NCBI RefSeq assembly: GCF_000214375.1
Contig: NC_015578.1
Location: forward strand, 2,666,001 to 2,730,000
Length of the DNA stretch: 64,000 nt
Direction of reading: 5' to 3'
Source of the DNA: Treponema primitia ZAS-2
GTDB lineage: Bacteria; Spirochaetota; Spirochaetia; Treponematales; Breznakiellaceae
Made by a program: the position numbers and the translations under genes. Below are positions 8,000 through 17,648 of the stretch, one piece after another (within the stretch, counting starts at the first letter, position 1; the number at the start of each line of letters is the position of its first letter). The notes below the pieces were generated by a model. The model made no database searches. It had not been told where the DNA came from and worked only from the letters and a program-made list of their open reading frames with translations.

Positions 8000-9001
8000 A
8001 TGCTGGTAACCCGTTGTCCGGAAAACCCGATTGTAACGCCCGGGATATATCCCTGGCGCCAATCAAATGTGTTTAATCCTGCTGTTATTTTTGAGGACGG
8101 CGCCTTCTATATGATTGAACGCGCAGCCGGCGGCTTGCGGCCCTTCCACTGCTTTTTTGGCCTGCTCAAAAGCACCGACGGTGTGCATTTTACCCATGTG
8201 CAGGACACACCAATTGTTACACCCGCAGATTTAGGATGCCCCTTTGGCTCAATACAGGACCCCCGGATCGTTAAAATCGACGGTATCTTTTACCTCACCT
8301 ATGCCCTACGCCCCTCCTCCTATGGGTATGCCCCTACGGGAGTTGGAAAACCGGATGAAATCCGTTATACCTTCCCCGGCGAGCATGGCAAACCGGAAAG
8401 CTGTATGACCCGCAGCGGTATTATGCAGAGTACCGACCTTATTCATTGGAAACAGGTATGCTATACAACGCCGAAGGAAATCAACGACCGGGACAATATT
8501 CTGTTCCCGGAAAAGATCAACGGCCGTTTTGCGCTCCTCCGCCGGCCAGAAGAGTACATTGGCCCCCAATACGGGGTCGATAAAGCCGGTATCTGGATCT
8601 GCTACTCCGATGATCTGCTTAGCTGGACTGAGCCGGAACTGATCGCTGCAGCCCAGGAAGATTGGGAATACAAGAAAATAGGCGGCTCTACGCCCCCACT
8701 AAAGACCGAACTGGGATGGCTTACCCTGTACCACGGGGTTGATGCGGACAATGTATACCGGTGCGGAGTTATGCTGCTGGATCTGAAAAACCCGGCTAAG
8801 GTAATTGCCCGGGCTAAAAATTTTATACTTGAACCCCAGGAATACTACGAAAAATTCGGGCTCTATATACCAAACGTGGTGTTCCCCACAGGGGCAGTGC
8901 TCAAGGACGGCCTTGTGTATATTTATTACGGCGTTACCGACACAGCCATTTGCCTGGCCACAGTGCCGCTTAAGGATCTGCTTGATTTTGTACGCAAGTA
9001 A
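8000..9001 (+). CDS. GH130 beta-mannoside phosphorylase-family protein
   Basis: A 333-residue five-bladed propeller enzyme of family GH130. Members reversibly phosphorolyse beta-mannosides (mannosyl-glucose, beta-1,4-manno-oligosaccharides, beta-1,2-mannobiose) to alpha-mannose-1-phosphate. Family motifs seen: FNPAVIF, QDPRI with the probable general acid Asp87, RDNILFPEKINGR, GGSTPP, LYHGVD and the C-terminal YIYYGVTDTAI. There is no signal peptide, so it acts in the cytoplasm on imported oligosaccharide. An AAGGAG precedes the ATG. First gene of the operon. The subfamily, and hence the linkage specificity, cannot be set by eye. Confidence 0.88.
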   Translation: MLVTRCPENPIVTPGIYPWRQSNVFNPAVIFEDGAFYMIERAAGGLRPFHCFFGLLKSTDGVHFTHVQDTPIVTPADLGCPFGSIQDPRIVKIDGIFYLTYALRPSSYGYAPTGVGKPDEIRYTFPGEHGKPESCMTRSGIMQSTDLIHWKQVCYTTPKEINDRDNILFPEKINGRFALLRRPEEYIGPQYGVDKAGIWICYSDDLLSWTEPELIAAAQEDWEYKKIGGSTPPLKTELGWLTLYHGVDADNVYRCGVMLLDLKNPAKVIARAKNFILEPQEYYEKFGLYIPNVVFPTGAVLKDGLVYIYYGVTDTAICLATVPLKDLLDFVRK

Positions 9002-9037
9002 TAGTAGTGGATTCTATTTTTTCAAAGGAGCAATAAA

Positions 9038-10420
9038 GTGAAGCGGATTGATTTTCCAAAAGATTTTCTATGGGGAACCGCAACAGCCTCTTTTCAGGTT
9101 GAAGGCAGCCCGGATGGTGACGGCAGGGGAAAAAGTATCTGGGATACCTTTTGTGAAACCCCCGGAAAGGTAGAAAATGGCGATACAGGAAAAGTCGCCT
9201 GTGATCATTACAATCGCTACAAAGAAGATGTGGCTCTCATGTCGGAGCTTGGGGTCAATGCTTACCGCTTTTCCATCTCATGGCCCCGGCTTTTACCGGA
9301 TGGTGCGGGACAGATCAACCAGAAGGGCATTGATTTTTACAATAAGCTGATTGATTCTCTGCTGGAAAAAAATATTACCCCCGCAGCTACCCTTTACCAC
9401 TGGGATTTACCCCAGGCCCTGTTCGATAAAGGCGGGTGGGTCAACCGTGATACTGTGGAACGTTTCCGCGATTATGCTGAATTGGCCTATAGCCATTACG
9501 GTGACCGTGTTAAAAACTGGTTCACCCATAATGAGCCTTGGGTTACCGCTTTTGTAGGAAACCTGCAAGGACGCCATGCTCCCGGTTATAAAGACTTAAA
9601 AACCGCAGTGGCGGTGAGTTTTCACATGGTCTTGTCCCACGCCATGGCGGTTGAAGCTTACAGAAAGAGTCCCGGCGGAAAAGACGGAAAAATCGGTATT
9701 GTCCTGAACCTGTACCCTGCTGTTCCCGCTTCCGACAGTACTGAGGATAAAAATGCCGCCGAACTTTGCGACGCATATCAAAACCGCTGGTTTTTAGACC
9801 CCCTCTACAAAGGAAGCTATCCTGAACCGCTTCGCAGTATTTTTGAAAAAGCCGGAGCGCCTATTCCTGAAAAATCCGGGGATTTATCCTTTATTTCCGG
9901 ACAGAAAACCGACTTTTTAGGGCTTAACTATTACCTTAGAAAGGTGGTACGCGCCGCTACGGATTCTGAAAAATTGGAAGCTAAGACCCCCCACCCCACG
10001 CTGCCCTATGTTGAAATTATTCCCCAGGGTGCACAGGTGACAGCCATGCCCTGGGAAGTGCACCCCGAAAGTTTATACGATGTGCTCAAACGGCTTGATG
10101 TTGATTATGGCAGCCCTAATATACTGGTAACCGAAAACGGGGCGGCATTTCAGGACGATAAACTTGCTGCGGGGGCAAATTACCTTATAGACGATGAAGA
10201 CCGCCGGAGTTTCCTGGAGACCCATTTTGTTGCGGCCCTCAAGGCGATTAAAGCAGGTGTCAACCTGAAAGGCTTTTTTGTGTGGAGTATGATGGATAAC
10301 TTTGAATGGGCCCGGGGATATTCCAAACGGTTTGGAATTTTTCACGTTGATTATGCCACTAAAAAACGGAGTTGGAAAAAGAGCGGGCGTTGGTATCAGT
10401 CTTTTTTAAAAAAAGATTAG
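9038..10420 (+). CDS. GH1 beta-glucosidase-type glycosidase
   Basis: A 460-residue retaining glycosidase. The N-terminal GH1 signature FLWGTATASFQVEG is present, the acid/base is Glu166 in THNEPW, and the nucleophile is Glu366 in VTENGAA. Length is normal for bacterial BglA/BglB. It has no signal peptide and no phospho-sugar context (an ABC, not a PTS, importer lies next door), so it probably hydrolyses unphosphorylated beta-glucosides, beta-mannosides or related disaccharides in the cytoplasm. It starts at GTG 9038 behind AAAGGAG. It is 36 bp downstream of the GH130 gene. Confidence 0.93.
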   Translation: MKRIDFPKDFLWGTATASFQVEGSPDGDGRGKSIWDTFCETPGKVENGDTGKVACDHYNRYKEDVALMSELGVNAYRFSISWPRLLPDGAGQINQKGIDFYNKLIDSLLEKNITPAATLYHWDLPQALFDKGGWVNRDTVERFRDYAELAYSHYGDRVKNWFTHNEPWVTAFVGNLQGRHAPGYKDLKTAVAVSFHMVLSHAMAVEAYRKSPGGKDGKIGIVLNLYPAVPASDSTEDKNAAELCDAYQNRWFLDPLYKGSYPEPLRSIFEKAGAPIPEKSGDLSFISGQKTDFLGLNYYLRKVVRAATDSEKLEAKTPHPTLPYVEIIPQGAQVTAMPWEVHPESLYDVLKRLDVDYGSPNILVTENGAAFQDDKLAAGANYLIDDEDRRSFLETHFVAALKAIKAGVNLKGFFVWSMMDNFEWARGYSKRFGIFHVDYATKKRSWKKSGRWYQSFLKKD

Positions 10421-10442
10421 CATATAGTAATTTGGAGGAAAC

Positions 10443-11741
10443 ATGAAAAACAGTGTAAAAGTGAGCGTTGTTTTTGTAGTAGCGGTTTTGGCGGTCCTTT
10501 CAGGCTGTCAGAAGAATCAGAATGCCGGTAATAACGGCAAGGTCCAGATCACGGTTTGGCATTCCTACGTAGGTTCAGACCAACGTGCACAATATATGGA
10601 AAACCGCATGGCCCAATTCCGTGTGGAAAATCCTGATGTGGTGATTGACGAACAAAAAATGCCCCGGGATCAATATCAAACACGGCTTAAGACTCAGGCC
10701 GCAGCCAACAGCCTTCCTGATGGCTTTATCCTTTGGCCGAACGCAATGACCATTGAATTTGCAAACGCCGGCTTGATTGCCCCCATCAATGATTACCTTG
10801 ATCAGAACCCCGAATGGAGGGATGGGCTGGTTTCATCTGCCTTGGATCAGTTTAATGTTAATGGTAAAATCTATAGTGTTGCCCAGGGAATTTCTTTAAC
10901 ATCAATTTTCTTTTATAACAAAGCATTGTTTGATAAATACAATGTTAAAGTACCCACAACCTATCCCGAATTGAAAACTGCCGTTGATGTCTTTAAGAAA
11001 AATGGCATTATTCCAATAGCCCATGGTGATAAAAACCAATGGCCCACCCAGTCATCGGTGTTTAGCATTGTTGCAAACCGTTCAACCGGCTCTCAATGGC
11101 TTACGGACGCTTTGACAAAGCAAAATGGGGCTAAATTTACCGACAAGGTATTTACCGATGCCCTGGATATTATGAAGGATCTTGCTACATCCGGGGCGCT
11201 TAACAGCGATTGGAGTACCATTGATAACGTGCAGAGCCATGCCTATTTCTACCGTGAAGAAGCGGCGATGATGATTGAAGGTTCATGGCTGCTGCCGGAA
11301 CTGGTTTCCCAGGCGCCTGAAAAGATAAAACCCTTCATTGAAATGTCCGTGTTTCCCGCCCTTCCCGGCGGAAAGGGTGATCCCTCCACAATTTCAGGAG
11401 TTGCCAGTACGGGTTTTGTTATAAACTCAAAGGCGTCTCCGGAACAAAAAGCAGTGCTTTTAAAACTTATCAAATTCCTGACCGACGATGCTTCTCAGAA
11501 AATTTTCATGGAGTATGATATTCCTGTATCGTCAGTCAATGTCACCCCGGATTTGAATAAAGTTACTCCGTTTTATGCAAAGTTAGTAACCCTCATCAAA
11601 GAGCATCCCCTGGTAACTGTTTATGACTCTGCCCTTAATTCTGAGCAGACAGAAATTGTCAACAATGGGCTGCAATCTGTCATGCTGGGAATTCAGACTC
11701 CCGCTGCCATTGCAGCTGAGCTGGACAAAACAGTTAAATAA
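10443..11741 (+). CDS. sugar ABC transporter substrate-binding lipoprotein
   Basis: A 432-residue family 1 (MalE-like) solute-binding protein. It has a lipoprotein signal peptide with hydrophobic core and lipobox LSGC (Cys about residue 22), then the SBP pattern ITVWHSYVGSDQRAQYME, FNVNGKIYSVAQG and an INSKASPEQK C-terminal lobe. It should be anchored in the periplasm and deliver sugar to the two downstream permeases. A GGAGG lies upstream. An intercistronic hairpin after its stop would favour a higher dose of binding protein than of permease. Ligand unknown; a short beta-mannoside or beta-glucoside is inferred from the flanking enzymes. Confidence 0.93.
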   Translation: MKNSVKVSVVFVVAVLAVLSGCQKNQNAGNNGKVQITVWHSYVGSDQRAQYMENRMAQFRVENPDVVIDEQKMPRDQYQTRLKTQAAANSLPDGFILWPNAMTIEFANAGLIAPINDYLDQNPEWRDGLVSSALDQFNVNGKIYSVAQGISLTSIFFYNKALFDKYNVKVPTTYPELKTAVDVFKKNGIIPIAHGDKNQWPTQSSVFSIVANRSTGSQWLTDALTKQNGAKFTDKVFTDALDIMKDLATSGALNSDWSTIDNVQSHAYFYREEAAMMIEGSWLLPELVSQAPEKIKPFIEMSVFPALPGGKGDPSTISGVASTGFVINSKASPEQKAVLLKLIKFLTDDASQKIFMEYDIPVSSVNVTPDLNKVTPFYAKLVTLIKEHPLVTVYDSALNSEQTEIVNNGLQSVMLGIQTPAAIAAELDKTVK

Positions 11742-11751
11742 GTTTTTGGTT

Positions 11752-11787
11752 AAAACCAAGGCGCCCGTATAAAGGGGCCTTGGTTTT
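11752..11787 (+). terminator. intercistronic stem-loop after the binding-protein gene
   Basis: Arms AAAACCAAGGC (11752-11762) and GCCTTGGTTTT (11777-11787) form a perfect 11-bp stem. It ends in TTTT followed by AATT, so it may be a weak terminator, a 3'-end protector, or both, giving more binding protein than permease. Confidence 0.7.
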
Positions 11788-11814
11788 AATTATCCCAATT
11801 GTCAGGGGGTATAT

Positions 11815-12699
11815 ATGACCACAATTTTAAGAAAAAATAATAAATTTATTATTGCGGGGCTTGCTCCCGCATTATTGCTTTATACTGTTTTTGTATTATA
11901 TCCGATAATCCGTTCATTTTTTTATGGATTTTATAATTGGAACGGACTTTCAGCGCCCAGATTCATCGGCATTGAAAATTTTATCACAATTTTGACTGAC
12001 CCTATATTCTGGCTATCTTTTAAAAACAATATCCTTGTGGTAGTTATTTCTGTTTTAGGCCAAATACCATTTGGCATTCTTGCCGCAGTTGCATTGAGCG
12101 GCAAACTAAAAGGGGCGCCATTCTTCCGTACCGCCTTTTTTATCCCTATGATTCTTTCAACCGTTGTTGTCGGTTTGCTGTGGTCTACTATTTTAAACCC
12201 CCAAGTGGGAATTCTTAAAAATTTTCTGTTGATGCTGGGTTTTTCAAAGGCCCCTAATCTGCTGGGTACCCCTGGCATAGCTATTTATACCCTCTGTGGG
12301 GTTATTTTTTGGCAATTTGTCGGCTTATATATGATTATTTTCCTTGCGGCACTGCAAAATATCCCTCCCGACATTATAGAAGCAGCGGATATTGACGGCG
12401 CCAGCGAGGTCACCAAGTTTTTCAGAATCCGGCTCCCCTTATTGTGGGGCACCATTGCCTCCGCCGTGGTTCTTTGTATTTCCGGCAGTATGCGTACATT
12501 TGATCTTATCTATGTTATGACAGGTGGCGGCCCGGCACACTCCACAGAAGTGATGGCAACCTATATGTTTAATAAAACCTTTGCCACCTATCAATACGGA
12601 TATGGAAGCGCCGTATCCCTGGTTATTGCGGTGTTCAGTTTTGTATTTATTTCTGCCAGCCGCGTATTGCTATTAAAGCAAGCTGAGAAAGGAGAATAA
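11815..12699 (+). CDS. sugar ABC transporter permease (MalF/UgpA type)
   Basis: A 294-residue inner-membrane permease with about six hydrophobic segments (the first near residues 12-34) and the EAA loop EAADIDGASEVTKFFRIRLP at about 185-205, which docks the ATPase. GGGGG lies upstream of the ATG. It pairs with the next gene, two bases downstream, as a heterodimeric channel. No ATP-binding subunit is encoded nearby, so an ATPase from elsewhere, possibly shared, is required. Confidence 0.93.
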   Translation: MTTILRKNNKFIIAGLAPALLLYTVFVLYPIIRSFFYGFYNWNGLSAPRFIGIENFITILTDPIFWLSFKNNILVVVISVLGQIPFGILAAVALSGKLKGAPFFRTAFFIPMILSTVVVGLLWSTILNPQVGILKNFLLMLGFSKAPNLLGTPGIAIYTLCGVIFWQFVGLYMIIFLAALQNIPPDIIEAADIDGASEVTKFFRIRLPLLWGTIASAVVLCISGSMRTFDLIYVMTGGGPAHSTEVMATYMFNKTFATYQYGYGSAVSLVIAVFSFVFISASRVLLLKQAEKGE

Positions 12700-12701
12700 A
12701 A

Positions 12702-13550
12702 ATGAAGATTAGCCTATCCGCTTTTATTAAACGCCTGATTACTAATATTTTCCGTTATATCCTGCTTATCGCACTTGCCTTTATTACGATTTTTCCCTTG
12801 ATCTGGATGGTATACAGTTCCTTCAAAACCAACCAACAGTTCACCCTTTCCGCTCTTTCTCTTCCATCAGAACTGCATCTTGAAAACTATGTGAATGCCT
12901 GGAAAACCGCAAATATCGGAACCTATTTTTTTAACAGCGTTTTTGTATGTGTTTTTTCGATTATTCTTACCGTAGTTGTGGGTGCATTAGGGGCGTTTGT
13001 TCTTGCTAAATTCACCTTTCCCGGGCAAAAGATTGTATCATCATTATTTGTGATTGGGATGTTAATACCCCTACAGGCTGTACTTGTACCGCTTTTTTCC
13101 CTGATGAAAAATATCCATCTGCTTGATACCCCATGGTCTCTTATTTTGGTTTATACAGCCTTTGGCCTTCCTATAACGATATTCCTGATGGAAAGTTTTA
13201 TTTCGTCCTTCCCTGATTCCATCCTGGAAGCGGCGATTATTGACGGCGCCACAATGCTGCGCATCTTTTTCACGGTAATACTTCCCATGACCCGCCCGGT
13301 TATCGCTACTGTGGCCATCCTTAACTTCTTGAACAATTGGAAAGAATTCAGCTTTGCCCTGGTATTTATAAACTCGGAAAGTAAAAAAACACTGCCCCTG
13401 GGATTGTATAACTTCCTGGGCGCCTATACTGCCGATTATGTAGGGCTTATGGCTGCCCTGGTTATCGCTACCTTACCGGTATTCATTACATATCTGTTAT
13501 TGCAGGAACAAATTATCAATGGCATGACGGCTGGCGCCGTAAAAGGATGA
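12702..13550 (+). CDS. sugar ABC transporter permease (MalG/UgpE type)
   Basis: A 282-residue partner permease. It opens with a membrane helix (residues 13-38), keeps the EAAIIDGATMLRIFFTVILP ATPase-docking loop near 175-195, and ends with the family-typical GMTAGAVKG tail. An AAAGGAG overlaps the end of the upstream permease gene, showing tight coupling. Same import complex as the two preceding genes. Confidence 0.93.
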   Translation: MKISLSAFIKRLITNIFRYILLIALAFITIFPLIWMVYSSFKTNQQFTLSALSLPSELHLENYVNAWKTANIGTYFFNSVFVCVFSIILTVVVGALGAFVLAKFTFPGQKIVSSLFVIGMLIPLQAVLVPLFSLMKNIHLLDTPWSLILVYTAFGLPITIFLMESFISSFPDSILEAAIIDGATMLRIFFTVILPMTRPVIATVAILNFLNNWKEFSFALVFINSESKKTLPLGLYNFLGAYTADYVGLMAALVIATLPVFITYLLLQEQIINGMTAGAVKG

Positions 13551-13553
13551 TCT

Positions 13554-14471
13554 ATGAAAACTATTAACTTGGGAAATTCCGGCTTTATAACACCGGCAAT
13601 TGCAGTTGGCTGTATGCGGATTAATAAAATTGAAAAAAAAGAAGCCGAGTCTTTTATAAAGACCGCTCTTGATTTGGGTGCCAATTTTTTTGACCATGCG
13701 GATCGCTACGGCAATGGTGCCTGTGAATCGATTTTTGCGGATGCCATAGGCATGAGCTCTTCGGTTCGCGAAAATATTCTACTTCAGTCAAAATGCGGTA
13801 TCCGGCAGGGTTATTTTGATTTTTCAAAGGAACACATTCTTAAATCCGTGGACGAAAGCCTGAAAAAACTTAAAACAAGCTACCTTGATGTGCTGCTCCT
13901 GCACAGGCCGGATGCACTTATGGAATGCGAAGAGGTGGCCGAAGCGTTTAGCGAGCTCCACACAAAAGGAAAGGTGCGGCATTTCGGCGTGTCAAACCAG
14001 AATCCCTCACAGATCCAGCTCCTGCAAAAATTTGTAAAACAGCCCCTCATTATTAATCAGCTCCAATTAAGCATTACCAATGCTACGATGATTTCGGAAG
14101 GCCTTCATGTAAATATGAATGACGATGCAGCGGTAAACCGGAACGGCGGAGTATTGGATTTCTGCCGCTTGCATGATATTACCATACAGGCCTGGTCGCC
14201 CTTTCAATATGGCACCTTTGAGGGAGTGTTTTTAGGCAATGAAAAATTTCCCACCCTTAACGCAGAAATTGACAAACTTGCCGAAAAATACGGTGTATCA
14301 AACACCAGCATTGCCTTAGCCTGGATATTTCGCCATCCGGCGAAAATTCAGCCCATCACCGGTACGATGAACAGCGGACGCCTGCGGGACTGTATCGCCG
14401 GGTCAGAGATAACGCTTACCCGGGAAGAATGGTATGGCATCTACAAAGCGGCAGGAAATACGTTGCCCTGA
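13554..14471 (+). CDS. aldo/keto reductase family oxidoreductase
   Basis: A 305-residue NAD(P)H-linked (alpha/beta)8 barrel. Visible catalytic landmarks: FFDHADRYGNG with the family Asp-Tyr pair (FDxADxYG), LLQSKCGIR with the conserved Lys, LDVLLLHRPD with the conserved His, and VRHFGVSNQ. It resembles the YdhF/YcsN subgroup. It probably interconverts a sugar aldehyde or ketone and its alcohol; the substrate is unknown. It lies three bases after the permease gene, so it belongs to the carbohydrate operon, and a dehydratase gene follows. Confidence 0.9.
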   Translation: MKTINLGNSGFITPAIAVGCMRINKIEKKEAESFIKTALDLGANFFDHADRYGNGACESIFADAIGMSSSVRENILLQSKCGIRQGYFDFSKEHILKSVDESLKKLKTSYLDVLLLHRPDALMECEEVAEAFSELHTKGKVRHFGVSNQNPSQIQLLQKFVKQPLIINQLQLSITNATMISEGLHVNMNDDAAVNRNGGVLDFCRLHDITIQAWSPFQYGTFEGVFLGNEKFPTLNAEIDKLAEKYGVSNTSIALAWIFRHPAKIQPITGTMNSGRLRDCIAGSEITLTREEWYGIYKAAGNTLP

Positions 14472-14490
14472 TGATTTTGGAGTAGCAGAT

Positions 14491-16209
14491 ATGTTGAACA
14501 GCCAGAAAATACGGGCCCTTGCCCCCGAAATGGACCCCCTGCGTTTAGGAATGGGATGGACAGCGGAGGACCTTGAAAAGCCGCAAATCATCGTAGAAAG
14601 TACCTTCGGGGACAGCCATCCCGGCAGCGCCCATCTCTTTGAACTGGTTGAAGAAGCCAGCCGGTCGGTTTCCGCGTCCGGGGGCAAGGCCGCCCGCTAT
14701 TTTGCCACAGATATCTGTGACGGCATGGCCCAAGGGCATGACGGGATCAACTATTCCCTGGCCAGCCGGTCCATTATAGCGGACATGATAGAAATCCATG
14801 CCAATGCTACTAGCTTTGACGCCGGTGTCTTTATCGCCAGTTGCGACAAGGGTATGCCCGCTCACCTGATGGCCATAGGCCGCATTAATATTCCCAGCAT
14901 CGTTATTACCGGTGGGGTTATGGACGCCGGCCCTGAGCTTTTGACCCTGGAACAGATAGGGAAGTACAGCGCCATGGAAAAACGGGGGGAAATAAGCAGC
15001 GAACAGCTTAACTATTATAAACACCACGCCTGTCCTTCCTGCGGGGCCTGCAGCTTCATGGGCACCGCTTCTACCATGCAGGTTATGGCGGAAGCCCTGG
15101 GCTTAATGCTCCCGGGAACCGCCCTGATGCCCGCCACCAGTGCTGATCTGAAGGAAGCGGCGCACCGGGCCGGCGCCCAGGCAGTAAAGCTGGCGGAGAT
15201 GGGGCTTAAAGCCCGGGATATAGTTACCATGAAAAGTTTTGAAAACGCCATTCTGGTTCATGCAGCTATTTCCGGAAGCACCAATAGCCTCCTGCACATC
15301 CCCGCCATTGCCCATGAATTCGCCCTGAATGTGGACGGGGACCTCTTTGACCGCCTGCACCGGGACGCCCATTATCTTCTGGATATACGCCCAACCGGAC
15401 GCTGGCCTGCGCAATTTTTCTACTACGCTGGTGGGGTTCCTGCAATCATGGAAGAAATAAAGGAGCACCTTCACTTGGATGTCCTTACGGTAACCGGCAA
15501 AACCTTGGGTGAAAACCTTGAGGATATTAAGAAAGAAGGTTTTTTTGAAAAATGCGAAACCTACCTTGTCCCCTGGAATATAAAACGGACCGATATCATA
15601 CGGCCCTATGACAAAGCCATTGATACCAATGGGGCCATAGGGATACTGAAGGGAAACCTTGCCCCAGGCGGCGCGGTGGTAAAACATTCCGCAGTTCCCA
15701 AAGAGATGTTCACCGCCCTGCTCCACGCCCGCCCCTTTGACAGCGAAGAAGAAGCCCTGGCCGCAGTATTGGCCCATGACATAAAGCCCGGGGATGCGGT
15801 ATTTATCCGCTACGAAGGCCCCAAAGGCAGCGGAATGCCCGAAATGTTTTACACCACTGAGGCTATAAGCTCCGACGCAGAATTGGGCAAGACCATTGCC
15901 CTGATCACCGATGGCCGTTTTTCCGGGGCCAGCAAAGGTCCTGCTATCGGCCATGTCTCCCCCGAAGCAGCCGAGGGCGGGCCAATTGCCCTGGTGGAAG
16001 AAGGGGACCTGATTCAGATCGATATCCCAAACCGCATTCTGGCAATTGTGGGGATCAAGGGAGAGCGGAAGACCCCAGAAGAAATAGATGCAGTGCTGAG
16101 GGAACGGAAAACCCGATGGCACCCGCACTCCCCACGGTATTCCGGCGGGGTATTGAAATTATTTTCTGAACGCGCGGTGGAGCCCATGAAGGGCGGATAT
16201 ATGGAATAA
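14491..16209 (+). CDS. IlvD/Edd family dehydratase (sugar-acid or dihydroxy-acid)
   Basis: A 572-residue iron-sulfur dehydratase. I start it at ATG 14491, behind TTTTGGAG, rather than at an in-frame ATG 38 bp inside the upstream gene. Cluster-type cysteines are seen in SCDKGMP (Cys118) and CPSCGAC (Cys181, 184, 187). At the place where [2Fe-2S] members have Pro-Cys, this one reads HPGSAHL, as in E. coli IlvD, so a [4Fe-4S] cluster is more likely. The sugar-operon setting and GntR/FCD control favour an aldonate (for example mannonate or gluconate to 2-keto-3-deoxy acid) over branched-chain amino acid synthesis, but this is inference. Confidence 0.87.
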   Translation: MLNSQKIRALAPEMDPLRLGMGWTAEDLEKPQIIVESTFGDSHPGSAHLFELVEEASRSVSASGGKAARYFATDICDGMAQGHDGINYSLASRSIIADMIEIHANATSFDAGVFIASCDKGMPAHLMAIGRINIPSIVITGGVMDAGPELLTLEQIGKYSAMEKRGEISSEQLNYYKHHACPSCGACSFMGTASTMQVMAEALGLMLPGTALMPATSADLKEAAHRAGAQAVKLAEMGLKARDIVTMKSFENAILVHAAISGSTNSLLHIPAIAHEFALNVDGDLFDRLHRDAHYLLDIRPTGRWPAQFFYYAGGVPAIMEEIKEHLHLDVLTVTGKTLGENLEDIKKEGFFEKCETYLVPWNIKRTDIIRPYDKAIDTNGAIGILKGNLAPGGAVVKHSAVPKEMFTALLHARPFDSEEEALAAVLAHDIKPGDAVFIRYEGPKGSGMPEMFYTTEAISSDAELGKTIALITDGRFSGASKGPAIGHVSPEAAEGGPIALVEEGDLIQIDIPNRILAIVGIKGERKTPEEIDAVLRERKTRWHPHSPRYSGGVLKLFSERAVEPMKGGYME

Positions 16210-16281
16210 CAAGTGCCGACAGGATAACTATCTCCTGGGATGAGGATGGAGCTGCCCTGGTTATTGAATCAGCTTAGGGTT

Positions 16282-17631
16282 TCAGAGATCCTTCCCGTTA
16301 GACCGAATTATATCCCGGTACCAGTATGCAGAATCCTTGAGTATCCGTTCCTGGGTTTCAAAATCGCAGTATACCATGCCGAAACGATCGGTATAACCTT
16401 TTGCCCATTCAAAGTTATCCGTAACGCACCAATGGAAGTAACCCCGTATATCAACGCCATCCTCACTAGCCCTGCGCAGTTCTCTGAGGTAGCGGCGGAG
16501 AAAGTCGATGCGGGCCGGATCGTGGACCTTACCGTCCACAGAAACCGTGTCCTGGCAGGAAAGACCGTTTTCGGTGATGTAGAGGGGCATTCCGTACCGT
16601 TCCTGTAGGAATTTCGGGCCCCAGTACAGGGCTTCGGGGGTGACCGGCCACTTGGCTGCTGTAAAGGCATATCCGGTTTTTCGCTTGGGGTACTCATAGC
16701 CGCCCTTTCCATCGGAGCGCACCGGGGAGCCGTTATAAATATTCTGGCCCAGAAAATCTAATTTTTCACTGATGATCTTCATATCGTCCTGCCCTATGGG
16801 GGGCATGTACTGTCCGTACTTTTTCAGAAGCTCCTCCGGGTAGCGGCCCAGAAAAATCGGATCACTCCACACCGATACTGACCAGAAAGGCCGTTCCTCC
16901 ACAGCGAAGTAAGCTTTCCGCGCCGCCTCCCTATCCGCAGCGCTATCCGTGGCGGGATAGTGGGCGCTTCCCGTAGGGGCGTAGCCAATCTGCGTTTTGG
17001 GAGCAATACTGCGCAAAGCCTGAACCGCAAGGCCGTGCCCCAAAAGGGCATGGTGCAGCATGTGCAGGGTATCCCAGATGGGAAAGTGTATCCCCGGGGC
17101 ATGTTCGGTGTTATCGTAAGAAAGGCCGATAAAACACTGGGGCTCATTGTAGGTGAAGATATAGGGAAGCCGATCCCCCAGCCGTTTTGCTACCACCGAA
17201 ACATAATCGGCAAACCATTTGGGACTGTCAGGGTTGAGCCAGCCGCCCCTGCGAAAAAGGGCATAGGGATAATCCCAATGGAAGAGCGTAGCATAGGGGG
17301 TGATATCCGCCGCAGCAAGACTGTCCAGGAGGCGGTCATAAAAATCAAGCCCCTTTTCATTAAGCTTCCCGTCTCCCCCGGGTATGATCCGGGGCCAGGC
17401 AATGGAGAACCGGTAAGCTTTGTAATCTATCTCTTTCATAAGATTTACATCTTTCTGATAAAGATGATAGTGATCGCAGGCGGTATCCCCGCTGGATCCG
17501 TCAAGAATGCGGCCCGGCTCCCTGCAAAACATATCCCATACCGAAGGGCCGCGCCCGTCTTCAGCGGCGGCCCCCTCTACCTGATACGAGGCGGACGCGC
17601 CGCCCCACACAAAATCATCCCGAAATCCCAT
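16282..17631 (-). CDS. GH1 beta-glucosidase-type glycosidase (second copy)
   Basis: A 449-residue GH1 enzyme, only moderately similar to the one at 9.0 kb. N-terminal FVWGGASASYQVEG signature, acid/base Glu163 in TYNEPQ (NEPQ rather than NEPW), nucleophile Glu354 in ITENGLS. Cytoplasmic by lack of a signal. It is the last gene of the minus-strand operon, 17 bp after the beta-mannosidase, with AAGGAT before its ATG. Specificity unknown; beta-glucosidase, beta-mannosidase or beta-galactosidase activity all occur in GH1. It converges on the dehydratase gene across a 72-bp gap in which I see no clear terminator. Confidence 0.92.
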   Translation of the reverse strand: MGFRDDFVWGGASASYQVEGAAAEDGRGPSVWDMFCREPGRILDGSSGDTACDHYHLYQKDVNLMKEIDYKAYRFSIAWPRIIPGGDGKLNEKGLDFYDRLLDSLAAADITPYATLFHWDYPYALFRRGGWLNPDSPKWFADYVSVVAKRLGDRLPYIFTYNEPQCFIGLSYDNTEHAPGIHFPIWDTLHMLHHALLGHGLAVQALRSIAPKTQIGYAPTGSAHYPATDSAADREAARKAYFAVEERPFWSVSVWSDPIFLGRYPEELLKKYGQYMPPIGQDDMKIISEKLDFLGQNIYNGSPVRSDGKGGYEYPKRKTGYAFTAAKWPVTPEALYWGPKFLQERYGMPLYITENGLSCQDTVSVDGKVHDPARIDFLRRYLRELRRASEDGVDIRGYFHWCVTDNFEWAKGYTDRFGMVYCDFETQERILKDSAYWYRDIIRSNGKDL

Positions 17632-17648
17632 ATATCCTTCCTTACCGT

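Noticed and set aside
16210-16281. Terminator between the convergent dehydratase and GH1 genes
   Set aside because: No stem of useful length with a T-run could be found; left unannotated.
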